Shown: positions 1-7,243 of the stretch, piece by piece | Position numbering within the stretch: the stretch's first letter is position 1 | Layout of the letters: each line of letters starts with the position of its first letter | DNA from: Thermus tenuipuniceus | Lineage (GTDB): Bacteria > Deinococcota > Deinococci > Deinococcales > Thermaceae | Assembly: GCF_002964845.1 (NCBI RefSeq) | Contig: NZ_KZ672967.1 | Location: 5,533-46,566, forward strand | DNA: 41,034 nucleotides | Direction of reading: 5' to 3' | Program-made: the position numbers and the translations under genes | The notes under the pieces: model-generated | What the model was told of the DNA's origin: nothing | The model's database searches: none | The model's input: only the letters and a program-made list of their open reading frames with translations

Positions 1-31
1 ATGAGGAAGGGGTATAAGGACTCCACCCCTC

Positions 32-56
32 GGGCCTGGAATCCCCTTCCAGGCCC
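32..56 (+). terminator. Perfect 10-bp hairpin upstream of the YeeE gene
   Basis: GGGCCTGGAA (32-41) and TTCCAGGCCC (47-56) form a perfect 10-bp stem with a 5-nt loop. No clear T-run follows, so it is only a possible terminator of a gene to the left of the window, or a leader structure. Confidence 0.35.
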
Positions 57-82
57 AATGCTTTATCGCGGTATAGATACCC

Positions 83-110
83 TTGACTTTTACAGGCTCA
101 TAGGTATCAT
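83..110 (+). promoter_or_regulatory. Promoter of the YeeE/YedE gene (leaderless)
   Basis: TTGACT (83-88), a 16-bp spacer and TATCAT (105-110). The -10 box ends 7 nt before the ATG at 118, the spacing expected for a leaderless Thermus mRNA, so it also decides the start codon. Confidence 0.65.
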
Positions 111-117
111 AAAGGGC

Positions 118-1332
118 ATGAACCGGCCGCAACCCACCCAACCCCTTTGTCTCGTTTATCTCGGTCTTTTTCTCCTGGCGACCCTGGGTCTTTCCTACGC
201 CGTTTGGCTAGCTTCCGGTGTCAGGCTGGTCCTGGCCTTCTGGGTAGCCATCCTCCTAGGACTAGCCCTTTTTCACGCCAAGTTTGGCTTCGCCTCGGGG
301 TTCCGGCGTTTCCTCCTCACGGGAGAAAGCCGCTTATTGAGGGTCCACTTTCTCCTCTTTGCCCTCACCAGCCTGCTTTTCTTCCCCTTCCTGGTCCAAG
401 GGGAAGCCTTTGGCCAGGCGGTGCAGGGGTTTGTGGTACCCGTCGGGATCGCCCTCGCCGTGGGGGCTTTCCTTTTCGGTATCGGCATGCAGCTTGGGGA
501 CGGGTGCGCCTCCGGTACCCTCTACCACACGGGAAGCGGGGACAGCCGGGGGATTTTGGTCCTCTTGGGCTTCATGGTGGGCTCTTTGCTGGGGGTCTAC
601 CACCTTCCTTACTGGCAAGCCCTTCCCGCCTGGGACCCAGGTAGTGCCCTCACCTGGTTTTCCTCCCCCTACCCGGGCCTTCTCCTCTGGATAGGCCTTT
701 TGGCCTTCCTCTACCTTCTGGTTTCCCGAGTGGAAAAAAGGCGCACGGGCCAGGTGGTACCTCTCTGGCAACGGGAAGCCACCCACCCCCTCCTCGGCCC
801 TTGGAGCCTGGTGGGAGGTGCCGCAGTCTTAGCCTTAGGAAGCCTCCTTATCCTCCTATTACTGGGCCGCCCCTGGGGGGTAACAGCGGCCTTCGCCCTT
901 TGGGGAGGCAAGCTGGCCCAACTTTTGGGGATCCCGGTGATGGATTGGGCCCTCTTCAACAACCCCGCCTTCGCTGAAAAGCTAGAGCAGAGCATCCTGA
1001 AAGACCCCACCAGCGTGACCAACTTCGGGGTCTTCCTGGGAGCCTTCCTGGGAGCCACCCTGGGCGGGGCCTTTAAGCTTCAGGACCTGCGCCGCATCCC
1101 CTGGACCACCCACCTGGGGGTCTTCCTGGGAGGGGTGCTCATGGGCTACGGAGCCCGGCTGGCAGGGGGTTGCAACATCGGAGCCTACCTAGGGGGCACT
1201 GCCTCCTTCAGCCTCCACGGTCCCCTTTGGGGGGTCTTCGCCCTCCTGGGCACAGCCCTGGGGGTGCGGTTTAGGCCCGCCTGCCGCCTGGAGAACGAAG
1301 GCAGGGCGGGAAAGGGCCTGCCTAGCACTTGA
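118..1332 (+). CDS. YeeE/YedE-family sulfur-compound transporter
   Basis: This is a 404-residue polytopic inner-membrane protein of the YeeE/YedE family, whose studied members import thiosulfate or related sulfur compounds. It has the two-repeat architecture of the family. The first half carries LGDGCASGTLYHTGSG and the second carries LAGGCNIGAYLGG; each holds the conserved pore cysteine in a Gly-rich loop. The reading frame is open from base 1, but ATG 118 is chosen because a good promoter would otherwise lie inside the gene and because it sits 7 nt after the -10 box. The 3' end overlaps the convergent SDR-like gene by 11 bp. The substrate cannot be read from sequence; thiosulfate is an inference, and selenium-compound import is an alternative. 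Confidence 0.85.
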   Translation: MNRPQPTQPLCLVYLGLFLLATLGLSYAVWLASGVRLVLAFWVAILLGLALFHAKFGFASGFRRFLLTGESRLLRVHFLLFALTSLLFFPFLVQGEAFGQAVQGFVVPVGIALAVGAFLFGIGMQLGDGCASGTLYHTGSGDSRGILVLLGFMVGSLLGVYHLPYWQALPAWDPGSALTWFSSPYPGLLLWIGLLAFLYLLVSRVEKRRTGQVVPLWQREATHPLLGPWSLVGGAAVLALGSLLILLLLGRPWGVTAAFALWGGKLAQLLGIPVMDWALFNNPAFAEKLEQSILKDPTSVTNFGVFLGAFLGATLGGAFKLQDLRRIPWTTHLGVFLGGVLMGYGARLAGGCNIGAYLGGTASFSLHGPLWGVFALLGTALGVRFRPACRLENEGRAGKGLPST

Positions 1333-2185
1333 GGTAGGTGGGAAGGACCTCCTCCAGGGCCTTAGGCGCCGGGAGGAGGTCCTTTAGGGCTTCCGGAAAG
1401 GGAGCGGTGTTCCCCTCCTTCAGCATGAGGTACTGATCCTGGGTGATGGGGGCAAAGGGCAGGCGGGACAGGAGGGGTACGGCCAGGTCCATCAGCCGAA
1501 GGGGTATGGGGAGAAAGGGTTTCCTCCGGCCCACAACCCCCATGCAAAGCCCTAAAAGCTCCCGGAAGGTGTACTCCCTTGGCCCCACCAGGTCAAAGGT
1601 GCCCTCGAGGCCCCTCTCCAATGCCTGGGCGAAGACCTCGGCCACATCCCCCACGTAGACGGGGCGAAAGCGAAAGCTTCCATCCCCAATCAGGGGCACG
1701 AAAGGCCAGGGCCCGCAGACCAAGCCCCTCAGGACCTGGCCAAAGAACTCGTCCCCGGGGCCGAAGATGAGGCTAGGGCGGAAAATAGCGTAGCTCAGGC
1801 CGCTACCCCGCACCAGTTCCTCGGCCTCCGCCTTGGTTTCGTAGTAGCGGCTACCCGTGCCCCGTCTGGCCCCTAAGGCGGACATGTGAAGGATGCGGTT
1901 CACCCCGGCTTGCCTTAAACCTTGAAGGAGGTTTCCCACCCCTTCCACATGAACCTGGCGGAAGGTCTGGCCCCTTTCCCGGATGATCCCCGCCAGGTAG
2001 ATGGCGGCCTCCACCCCCTCCAGGGCCGGCACCTCCCGGGTAATGTCCCCAGGGATATGGACCGCTCCCTGGGGAAGGTCCCTAGGGGTGCGGGAAAGGA
2101 CCAAGGGGGTGTGGCCCCGTTGCACGAGCCGGGCCACCAGGTGCCGGCCCACGAACCCTGTTCCCCCCACCACCAAGACCCGCAT
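1322..2185 (-). CDS. Atypical SDR / NAD(P)-binding epimerase-like protein
   Basis: A 287-residue Rossmann-fold protein of the extended/atypical SDR group (NDUFA9- and epimerase-like). The N-terminus MRVLVVGGTGFVGRH has the GxxGxxG dinucleotide-binding motif, and a YxxxK pair is visible in SRYYETKAEAEE. It is the last gene of the leftward litR-ldrP operon: its ATG directly abuts the ldrP stop codon (2186). A role in carotenoid or quinone metabolism is possible from context only; the substrate is unknown. It overlaps the convergent transporter gene by 11 bp. Confidence 0.8.
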   Translation of the reverse strand: MRVLVVGGTGFVGRHLVARLVQRGHTPLVLSRTPRDLPQGAVHIPGDITREVPALEGVEAAIYLAGIIRERGQTFRQVHVEGVGNLLQGLRQAGVNRILHMSALGARRGTGSRYYETKAEAEELVRGSGLSYAIFRPSLIFGPGDEFFGQVLRGLVCGPWPFVPLIGDGSFRFRPVYVGDVAEVFAQALERGLEGTFDLVGPREYTFRELLGLCMGVVGRRKPFLPIPLRLMDLAVPLLSRLPFAPITQDQYLMLKEGNTAPFPEALKDLLPAPKALEEVLPTYLKC

Positions 2186-2773
2186 CTAGGCCGCCTCGAG
2201 GATCCCCTGGGCCTCCTCCTCCAAGCCCTTCAGGTTCAGAAGGTAGACCTTGCGGTAGGCGGTGGCGATCAGGCCCTCGTACCGCAGGTCGGAAAGAATC
2301 TTGGACACCGACTCCCGGGTGGAGGCGGTGGCATCGGCAATTTCCTCGTGGGAAACGGTGACGAAAAGGCCCTGTTCATCCCTAAAGGAAGCAGGGGTGT
2401 CCGCCAGAAACAGAAGGTACCGGGCAATCCGGGCCCTGAGCTCCCCCGACTGGAGGTGGGCCTCATAGGCCTGCACCCGCCGCATCTGCCGGGCCAGGTT
2501 ACGGGCCACCTGGTGCAGGGCCTCATGGTTCATCCCTTTGGGATCCAATCCCTCCACCACCGCCTCGGTCATGGCCTCGGCGGCATAGCGATAGCGCCGG
2601 CCCTCTAGGGCCTCCTCGCCGAAATAATCCCCGGGCAAGACGTGGCGCAAGGTGAGGGTGCGCCCATCAGGAAGGAGCTCCACAATGCGCACCAGGCCCG
2701 ACTGCAATCGGTACAGGGTGTCCACCCGGTCACCGGCCAAGAAGACCGCCTCCTTGCGATTTAGCCTCTTCAT
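2186..2773 (-). CDS. ldrP: CRP/FNR-family transcriptional activator LdrP
   Basis: A 195-residue cytoplasmic regulator with an N-terminal cyclic-nucleotide-binding-like beta barrel (about residues 1-95, with [12 protein letters not shown]), a dimer helix (about 100-125) and a C-terminal winged helix ([19 protein letters not shown] recognition region). Position directly after litR, and length, match T. thermophilus LdrP, which activates carotenoid and photolyase promoters without needing cAMP once LitR is relieved by light. The ATG overlaps the litR stop by 4 bp (translational coupling), so LdrP level should follow LitR autoregulation. Family assignment is clear; the LdrP name rests on synteny plus sequence recognition. 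Confidence 0.9.
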   Translation of the reverse strand: MKRLNRKEAVFLAGDRVDTLYRLQSGLVRIVELLPDGRTLTLRHVLPGDYFGEEALEGRRYRYAAEAMTEAVVEGLDPKGMNHEALHQVARNLARQMRRVQAYEAHLQSGELRARIARYLLFLADTPASFRDEQGLFVTVSHEEIADATASTRESVSKILSDLRYEGLIATAYRKVYLLNLKGLEEEAQGILEAA

Positions 2774-3606
2774 GCCTCCTCCTCCAATGCCTGGGGCAAA
2801 GCCTCTAGGTCCGACGCGTAGGTCGCCCCTAGGCGCCGGGCCGTCTCCGGGTCCGCCCCTTGCCCCCCCAGGAACACCCTGGGGGCAAGGCCTTTTAGGG
2901 AACCCTCGGGAAGGGCCTTAAGGGTATCCGGGAGGAGGGCGGAAAGCACCACGGTCCGCGCCCCCAGTTCCCGGGCAAGGGCCTCGAGGTCGGAAAGGGG
3001 CGTGTCGGGCCCCAGGTACAAGGCGGGAAACCCCCGGCGGCGCAGGTAGTAGGCGGCGAGCATAGCCCCGAGCTCATGCCGTTCCCCCGGGGGGGTGGTG
3101 ACCAGGATGGGCGCCCCCCGGGGGTAGCCGGCCAGGTCCAGGAGTTCCTGCAGGCGGGAGCGGAGAAACTGGGTGGCCAGGTGCTCTTGGGCCACACTGA
3201 CCTCCCCCCGGTGCCAGCCCTCCCCCACCTCCCGCAAAACCGGCACCAAGACCCCGCGCAAAGCCCCTTCGGGCCCCAAAAGTTTCACGGATCGGCGGAA
3301 TAAGGCTTCTGCACGGGAAAGGTCTGCCGCCAAAAGGGCGGCAAGGAGCTCCTGGGGAAGCTCCCCCGGCCGTGCCTCCTGGGACAGGAGACGGCGGATG
3401 GCTGCCTGGGGGGTAGCCCCCTCGTCCAACCAACGGCGGATGACCTTGAGGGCCTCCACGTCTTCCGCCCGGTACAGGCGATGGCCACCCGGGGTTCTCT
3501 CCGGCTTGGGGAAGCCGTAACGCCTCTCCCACTGCCTGAGCACCTCGGCGGAAAAACCGGTCAGGGCCTCCACCTCGGAGATGGTGTACACCCCGGAGCG
3601 GGTCAT
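2770..3606 (-). CDS. litR: LitR/CarH B12-dependent photoreceptor repressor
   Basis: A 278-residue MerR-family repressor whose C-terminus binds adenosylcobalamin as light antenna. The MerR winged helix spans about residues 1-75 ([20 protein letters not shown]). A helical bundle with Trp131, His132, Glu141 and His142 ([12 protein letters not shown]) and a Rossmann-like B12 domain with Glu175-x-His177-xx-Gly (GERHELG) follow. These residues fall at the numbers known from T. thermophilus CarH, including His132, which ligates cobalt after photolysis, so light sensing should be intact. In the dark the AdoB12 tetramer should repress its own gene and crtB; light breaks it into monomers. The gene is leaderless from the promoter in the litR-crtB gap. 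Confidence 0.95.
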   Translation of the reverse strand: MTRSGVYTISEVEALTGFSAEVLRQWERRYGFPKPERTPGGHRLYRAEDVEALKVIRRWLDEGATPQAAIRRLLSQEARPGELPQELLAALLAADLSRAEALFRRSVKLLGPEGALRGVLVPVLREVGEGWHRGEVSVAQEHLATQFLRSRLQELLDLAGYPRGAPILVTTPPGERHELGAMLAAYYLRRRGFPALYLGPDTPLSDLEALARELGARTVVLSALLPDTLKALPEGSLKGLAPRVFLGGQGADPETARRLGATYASDLEALPQALEEEA

Positions 3607-3612
3607 ACCTCT

Positions 3613-3641
3613 AGGCTAGCCGGTCGGCCAACTTTTGTCAA
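3613..3641 (-). promoter_or_regulatory. litR promoter (leaderless)
   Basis: On the minus strand: TTGACA (3641-3636), a 17-bp spacer and TAGCCT (3618-3613). Six nt separate the -10 box from the litR ATG at 3606, so the transcript should be leaderless. The -35 box lies inside the LitR/CarH direct repeats. Confidence 0.8.
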
Positions 3642-3665
3642 GCTTATGTACAGGTTTAAAATGTG
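3633..3665. promoter_or_regulatory. Candidate LitR/CarH operator: three 11-bp repeats
   Basis: Three head-to-tail 11-mers: TTTTGTCAAGC (3633-3643), TTATGTACAGG (3644-3654) and TTTAAAATGTG (3655-3665). The first two share TTnTGTnAnG; the third is weaker. T. thermophilus CarH is known to bind 11-bp direct repeats as a tetramer. The array covers the litR -35 box and both boxes of a candidate crtB promoter, so one complex could silence both genes. Confidence 0.7.
3635..3662 (+). promoter_or_regulatory. Candidate LitR-repressed crtB promoter
   Basis: TTGTCA (3635-3640), a 16-bp spacer and TAAAAT (3657-3662). Transcription would start near 3669 and leave a leader of about 44 nt. It lies wholly inside the 11-bp repeats. 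A second start close to the ATG, using TAGCCT (3698-3703) without a -35 box, is possible if LdrP activates it. Confidence 0.55.
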
Positions 3666-3674
3666 TGCGGGACA
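3662..3674 (+). promoter_or_regulatory. Possible LdrP (CRP-type) site upstream of crtB
   Basis: TGTGTGCGGGACA is a degenerate CRP-like half-site pair centred near 3668. That is about 41-42 bp before a leaderless start near 3710, the class II activator position. The match is imperfect. Confidence 0.3.
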
Positions 3675-3712
3675 AAACTCCTTCACGGGCCAAGGGCTAG
3701 CCTGGTGTAAAG

Positions 3713-4561
3713 ATGGATCCCGACTGGAAATCCCTATCGGGCCTTATCCGCCGGCACTCCACCACCTTTTACCTGGGAAGCCTCCTCTTCCCCCCCACGG
3801 AGCGCAAGGGCGCCTGGGCGGTGTACGCCGCCTGCCGCCTGGGCGACGAGGCGGTGGACGGGCCCCAAGGAGGCCAGGAGGCCCTGGAAGCCTGGTGGCG
3901 GGGGGTGGAACGGGCCTACCGGGGGCTTCCCAAGGAGGAATGGGAAAAAGGCCTGGCCTGGGCCCTGGAGCGCTGGCCCATTCCCCAGGAGGCTTTCTGG
4001 GACATGCGCCAGGGCTTTGAGCGGGACCTGGGCCCCGTGCGCCTGCAAACGGAGGCCGAGCTCCTCACCTACTGCTACCAGGTGGCGGGTACCGTGGGGC
4101 GGATGATCGCCCCCATCGCGGGAGGGAGCAAGGAGGTGGAGGAGAAGGCCATCCTCCTTGGCCAGGCCATGCAGCTCACCAACATCCTGCGGGACGTGGG
4201 GGAGGATCTGGGAAGGGACCGGGTCTACCTGCCCGGGGAACTCCTGGAGCGCTACGGTGTCCACCTGGCCCACCTGCACGCGGGGAGGATCACCCCGGAG
4301 TACCGGGCCCTCATGGCCCACCTGGAGGGCCGGGCCCGAAGGCTTTACCACGAGGGATTGCAGGGCCTCACAGGCCTGCGGGTGGGCCGGGCGGCCATCG
4401 CCCTCGCCGCCTTGCAGTACCAAGGCATTCTGGACAAGCTCAGGCTCATGGGCTACGACAACCTCAACCAACGGGCTCACCTCAAGGGTTGGGAGCGCCT
4501 GCGCCTCCTTCCGCGGGCCTTTCGCCTCTCCCAAAAGGGGCTTCCGGCTACGGAAGCCTGA
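3713..4561 (+). CDS. crtB: Phytoene synthase CrtB
   Basis: A 282-residue phytoene/squalene synthase-fold enzyme that joins two geranylgeranyl diphosphates into phytoene, the first committed step of carotenoid synthesis. Both Mg-diphosphate-binding aspartate motifs are visible: DEAVD (residues 45-49) and DVGED (161-165, followed by LGRDRVYLP). The length is normal for bacterial CrtB. It faces divergently from litR across a 106-bp regulatory gap, consistent with its role as the light-controlled entry gene. The phr gene follows after 24 bp but has its own -10 box. Confidence 0.95.
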   Translation: MDPDWKSLSGLIRRHSTTFYLGSLLFPPTERKGAWAVYAACRLGDEAVDGPQGGQEALEAWWRGVERAYRGLPKEEWEKGLAWALERWPIPQEAFWDMRQGFERDLGPVRLQTEAELLTYCYQVAGTVGRMIAPIAGGSKEVEEKAILLGQAMQLTNILRDVGEDLGRDRVYLPGELLERYGVHLAHLHAGRITPEYRALMAHLEGRARRLYHEGLQGLTGLRVGRAAIALAALQYQGILDKLRLMGYDNLNQRAHLKGWERLRLLPRAFRLSQKGLPATEA

Positions 4562-4573
4562 GCCCTCTGCCCG

Positions 4574-4579
4574 TAGACT
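4574..4579 (+). promoter_or_regulatory. -10 box of phr (leaderless, TAGACT)
   Basis: TAGACT is followed by 6 nt and the GTG start at 4586. No convincing -35 box is seen, as expected for an activator-dependent promoter. The same TAGACTC string occurs at the same distance before the genes at 5891 and 25182. Confidence 0.55.
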
Positions 4580-4585
4580 CGTTCC

Positions 4586-5845
4586 GTGTACCTGGTTTGG
4601 CACAAGGGGAATTTGCGGCTTGCCGACCACCCGGCCCTCCTCGAGGCCCTAGCCCAGGGCCCGGCGGTCGGCCTCGTGGTGCTGGACCCCAACAACCTTG
4701 CCCAAGCGAGCCCAAGGAGGCGGGCCTGGTTCCTGGCCAACGTGCGGGCCCTGAGGCGGGCCTACCGGGAGCGGGGCGGGGCCCTTTGGGTGCTCCAGGG
4801 CCCCCCCTGGGAAAAGGTGCCCGAGGCGGCCCAGGCCCTTAGGGCCAAGGGGGTCTACGCCCTTAGGAGCTACACCCCCTATGGGCGCTACCGGGACGAA
4901 CGGGTGCGGGAATCCCTGCTTGTCCCCCTCCATCTCCTCCCCGCCCCCCACCTCGTCCCCCCCGACCTCCCCAAGGCCTACCGGGTCTACACCCCCTTTA
5001 GCCGCCACTTCCTGGGGGTGGATCCACCCCTACCCGCCCCAGACGCCCTGCCCCAAGCCCCGGAGGAAGGGGAGGTGCCGGGGGAGACTCCTGACATCCC
5101 CCTGCCCGAGCCGGGGGAGGAGGCGGCCTGGAGGCGTCTTGAACGCTTCTTGGAGGAAGGGCTTTCCCGCTACCACCGGGAGCGGGACCGGCTGGACGGG
5201 GCGGGGGGCTCACGGCTTTCCCCCTACTTCACCCTGGGGGTCCTCTCCCCCCGCCAGGCCGCCTGGGAGGCCCTCAAGCGGGGCGGGGAGGGGGCCAGGA
5301 AGTGGGTGGCGGAGCTCCTCTGGCGGGACTTTTCCTACCACCTCCTTTACCACTTCCCTAGGATGCGGGAACACCCCCTGGATCCGCGCTTCGCCTCGCT
5401 GCCCTGGCAGGAGGATGAGGAACTCCTTTCCGCCTGGTACTGGGGCAAGACGGGGGTGCCCCTGGTGGACGCCGCCATGCGGGAGCTCCACGCCACCGGC
5501 TTCCTCTCCAACCGGGCCCGAATGGCAGTGGCCCAGTTTGCGGTGAAGTACCTCCTCCTCCCTTGGCAGAAGGCGGAGGCCCTCTTCAAGAACCTCCTCC
5601 TGGACGGGGATACCCCGCAGAACCTCCAGGGCTGGCAGTGGGCGGGAGGCCTTGGGGTGGACGCCGCCCCCTACTTCCGGGTGTTCAACCTGGTGGAGCA
5701 GGGGCGGCGGCACGACCCCGAAGGGGACTGGCTCCGCCGCTGGGCGCCGGAGTACCCCTCCTATGAACCCCAGGATCCCGTGGTGGACCTCCTCGAGGCC
5801 CGCAGGCGCTACCTGGAGCTGGTCCAGCGGCTAACCCGAGGGTAG
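4586..5845 (+). CDS. phr: Deoxyribodipyrimidine (CPD) photolyase
   Basis: A 419-residue class I CPD photolyase that uses blue light and FADH- to split pyrimidine dimers. It closely resembles the T. thermophilus enzyme (about 420 residues). An N-terminal alpha/beta antenna domain (about 1-130) precedes the helical FAD domain. FAD/DNA-site motifs visible are GGSRLSPYF, WVAELLWRDFSYH, LHATGFLSNRARM and LQGWQWAGGLGVDAAPYFR. The start is GTG, fixed by the -10 box 6 nt upstream. Its position beside crtB and downstream of LitR/LdrP makes it part of the light response: pigment quenches and photolyase repairs. Confidence 0.95.
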   Translation: MYLVWHKGNLRLADHPALLEALAQGPAVGLVVLDPNNLAQASPRRRAWFLANVRALRRAYRERGGALWVLQGPPWEKVPEAAQALRAKGVYALRSYTPYGRYRDERVRESLLVPLHLLPAPHLVPPDLPKAYRVYTPFSRHFLGVDPPLPAPDALPQAPEEGEVPGETPDIPLPEPGEEAAWRRLERFLEEGLSRYHRERDRLDGAGGSRLSPYFTLGVLSPRQAAWEALKRGGEGARKWVAELLWRDFSYHLLYHFPRMREHPLDPRFASLPWQEDEELLSAWYWGKTGVPLVDAAMRELHATGFLSNRARMAVAQFAVKYLLLPWQKAEALFKNLLLDGDTPQNLQGWQWAGGLGVDAAPYFRVFNLVEQGRRHDPEGDWLRRWAPEYPSYEPQDPVVDLLEARRRYLELVQRLTRG

Positions 5846-5878
5846 GCGGGGCTACACCTCTTGGGAATCTGGATAGAG

Positions 5879-5884
5879 TAGACT
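5879..5884 (+). promoter_or_regulatory. -10 box of the DUF2892 gene (leaderless)
   Basis: TAGACT is followed by 6 nt and the ATG at 5891. There is no clear -35 box. It would also drive the P450-crtY-acyltransferase-glycosyltransferase genes. Confidence 0.5.
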
Positions 5885-5890
5885 CAGCCC

Positions 5891-6070
5891 ATGTTCCAGG
5901 TGCGCGATTCCCAAAAGGCCCTTCGGGCCATCGCCTTTGTGCGCCACGGCCTGGTGGCCCTCTTCCTCCTTCTGGCCCTTTTCCGGGAAGAAAAGATCCT
6001 CTTCCTGGGCCTAGCCCTCCTGGCCTTCCTCATGGCCCGCACGGGCTACTGCCCCCTCATCCGCCGCTAA
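5891..6070 (+). CDS. Small DUF2892-family membrane protein
   Basis: A 59-residue protein with two hydrophobic helices (about residues 13-27 and 33-46) and the C-terminal signature ARTGYCPLIRR. That signature matches the TGxCPLY end of the DUF2892/YgaP-like membrane domain. It is too short for many gene callers. A leaderless -10 box sits 6 nt before its ATG, and the P450 gene follows after 9 bp, so it should be co-transcribed with carotenoid genes. DUF2892 domains are often joined to rhodanese (sulfur-transfer) proteins; here the domain stands alone and its role is unknown. Confidence 0.75.
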   Translation: MFQVRDSQKALRAIAFVRHGLVALFLLLALFREEKILFLGLALLAFLMARTGYCPLIRR

Positions 6071-6079
6071 GATGGCCCC

Positions 6080-7243
6080 ATGACCGCCACCTTGAACCTC
6101 AAAAAAGCCCTGCCCGACCTAAGGCGGCTCCGGGAAGACCCCCTCTCTACCCTCTTGGCCTGGGGCCGGGCCCACCCCCGGCTGCACCTGCCCCTTCCAG
6201 GGATGCCCCTCCACCTGGTCTTCGACCCCCAAGGAGTGGAAAAGGTGCTCCACGCCACCGACCACAAGGCCACCTTCCAGTACCAGGAGCTTTCCCGGCT
6301 TACGGGGCGGGGCCTCCTCACCGACTGGGGGGAAGCCTACCAAAGGGCCCGCAAGGCCCTCAAAGACCCCTTCCTCCCCCGGAGCGTGGCGGGCTACCGG
6401 GGAGCCTTGGTGGAGGAGGCGGAGGCTTTTTTCTCCTCCTGGCGCCCCAGGGAACGGCGGGAGCTGGACCACGCCATGCTGGCCCTTTCCCTGCGCTTCC
6501 TGGGCCGGGCCCTTTGGGGAAAAGCCCTACCCGAGCGGATTGCCGAGTTGGCCCTCTCCGCCCTGGAGCGGATCGTGGAGCGGATGCAAAACCCCTTCTC
6601 CCGGCTGGACCTCCTGGCAGAGTGGCGCTTCCATCAACACAGAAGGGCCCTGGAGGAAGCGGCCCTCCCCCTACTTTCCGAGCCCCCCCTCTCCGCTCTC
6701 CCCCGGGAAAGGGCCCTGGCCGAGGCCAAAACCCTCCTGGTGGCGGGGCACGAAACCACCGCTAGCGCCCTCACCTGGAGCCTCTACCTCCTCTCCCACA
6801 GGCCGGACTGGCAGGAGAAGGTGGCGGAAAGCGAGGCCCACGCCCTGGCCGCCTTCCAGGAAGCTCTGAGGCTTTACCCCCCTGCCTGGATCCTCACCCG
6901 CAAGGCAGAGGCCCCCCTGAACCTGGGGAACGAAGAGGTCCCCCCGGGCACCACGGTGGTCCTCTCCCCCTACGTGACCCACCGGCTCCACTTTCCCCAG
7001 GGCGAGGCCTTCCGCCCCGAGCGTTTCCTGGAAGGACGGGGCACCCCTTCCGGGCACTACTTCCCCTTCGGCCTGGGAAGGCGGCTCTGCCTGGGGCGGG
7101 ACTTCGCCCTCTTAGAAGGCCCCGTGGCTCTCATGGCCTTCTTCCGCCGCTTCCGGCTCTCTCCTTTGCCCACGCCTAAGGTTCACGCCGGAGTAACCTT
7201 ACGGCCCGAGGGGGGGCTTTGGGCCACCCTGGAGGCCGCATGA
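6080..7243 (+). CDS. Cytochrome P450 CYP175A1-type beta-carotene hydroxylase
   Basis: A 387-residue soluble P450. The I-helix motif AGHETT lies at 222-227, the ExxR motif as EALR at 261-264, and the heme loop FPFGLGRRLCLG places the thiolate ligand at Cys337. Length and sequence match T. thermophilus CYP175A1, which hydroxylates both rings of beta-carotene at C3 to give zeaxanthin, replacing the usual CrtZ. The start is the ATG 9 bp after the DUF2892 gene. Its stop overlaps the cyclase ATG (ATGA), so the two are probably translationally coupled: cyclase makes beta-carotene and P450 hydroxylates it. Confidence 0.93.
   Translation: MTATLNLKKALPDLRRLREDPLSTLLAWGRAHPRLHLPLPGMPLHLVFDPQGVEKVLHATDHKATFQYQELSRLTGRGLLTDWGEAYQRARKALKDPFLPRSVAGYRGALVEEAEAFFSSWRPRERRELDHAMLALSLRFLGRALWGKALPERIAELALSALERIVERMQNPFSRLDLLAEWRFHQHRRALEEAALPLLSEPPLSALPRERALAEAKTLLVAGHETTASALTWSLYLLSHRPDWQEKVAESEAHALAAFQEALRLYPPAWILTRKAEAPLNLGNEEVPPGTTVVLSPYVTHRLHFPQGEAFRPERFLEGRGTPSGHYFPFGLGRRLCLGRDFALLEGPVALMAFFRRFRLSPLPTPKVHAGVTLRPEGGLWATLEAA

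Noticed and set aside
3074-3532. 152-codon minus-strand frame inside litR
   Set aside because: Same strand, other frame, low-complexity Gly/Pro-rich translation; litR has all key residues intact.
3734-4630. 298-codon minus-strand frame opposite crtB
   Set aside because: No domain, high Gly/Pro/His content, and fully antisense to a certain gene.
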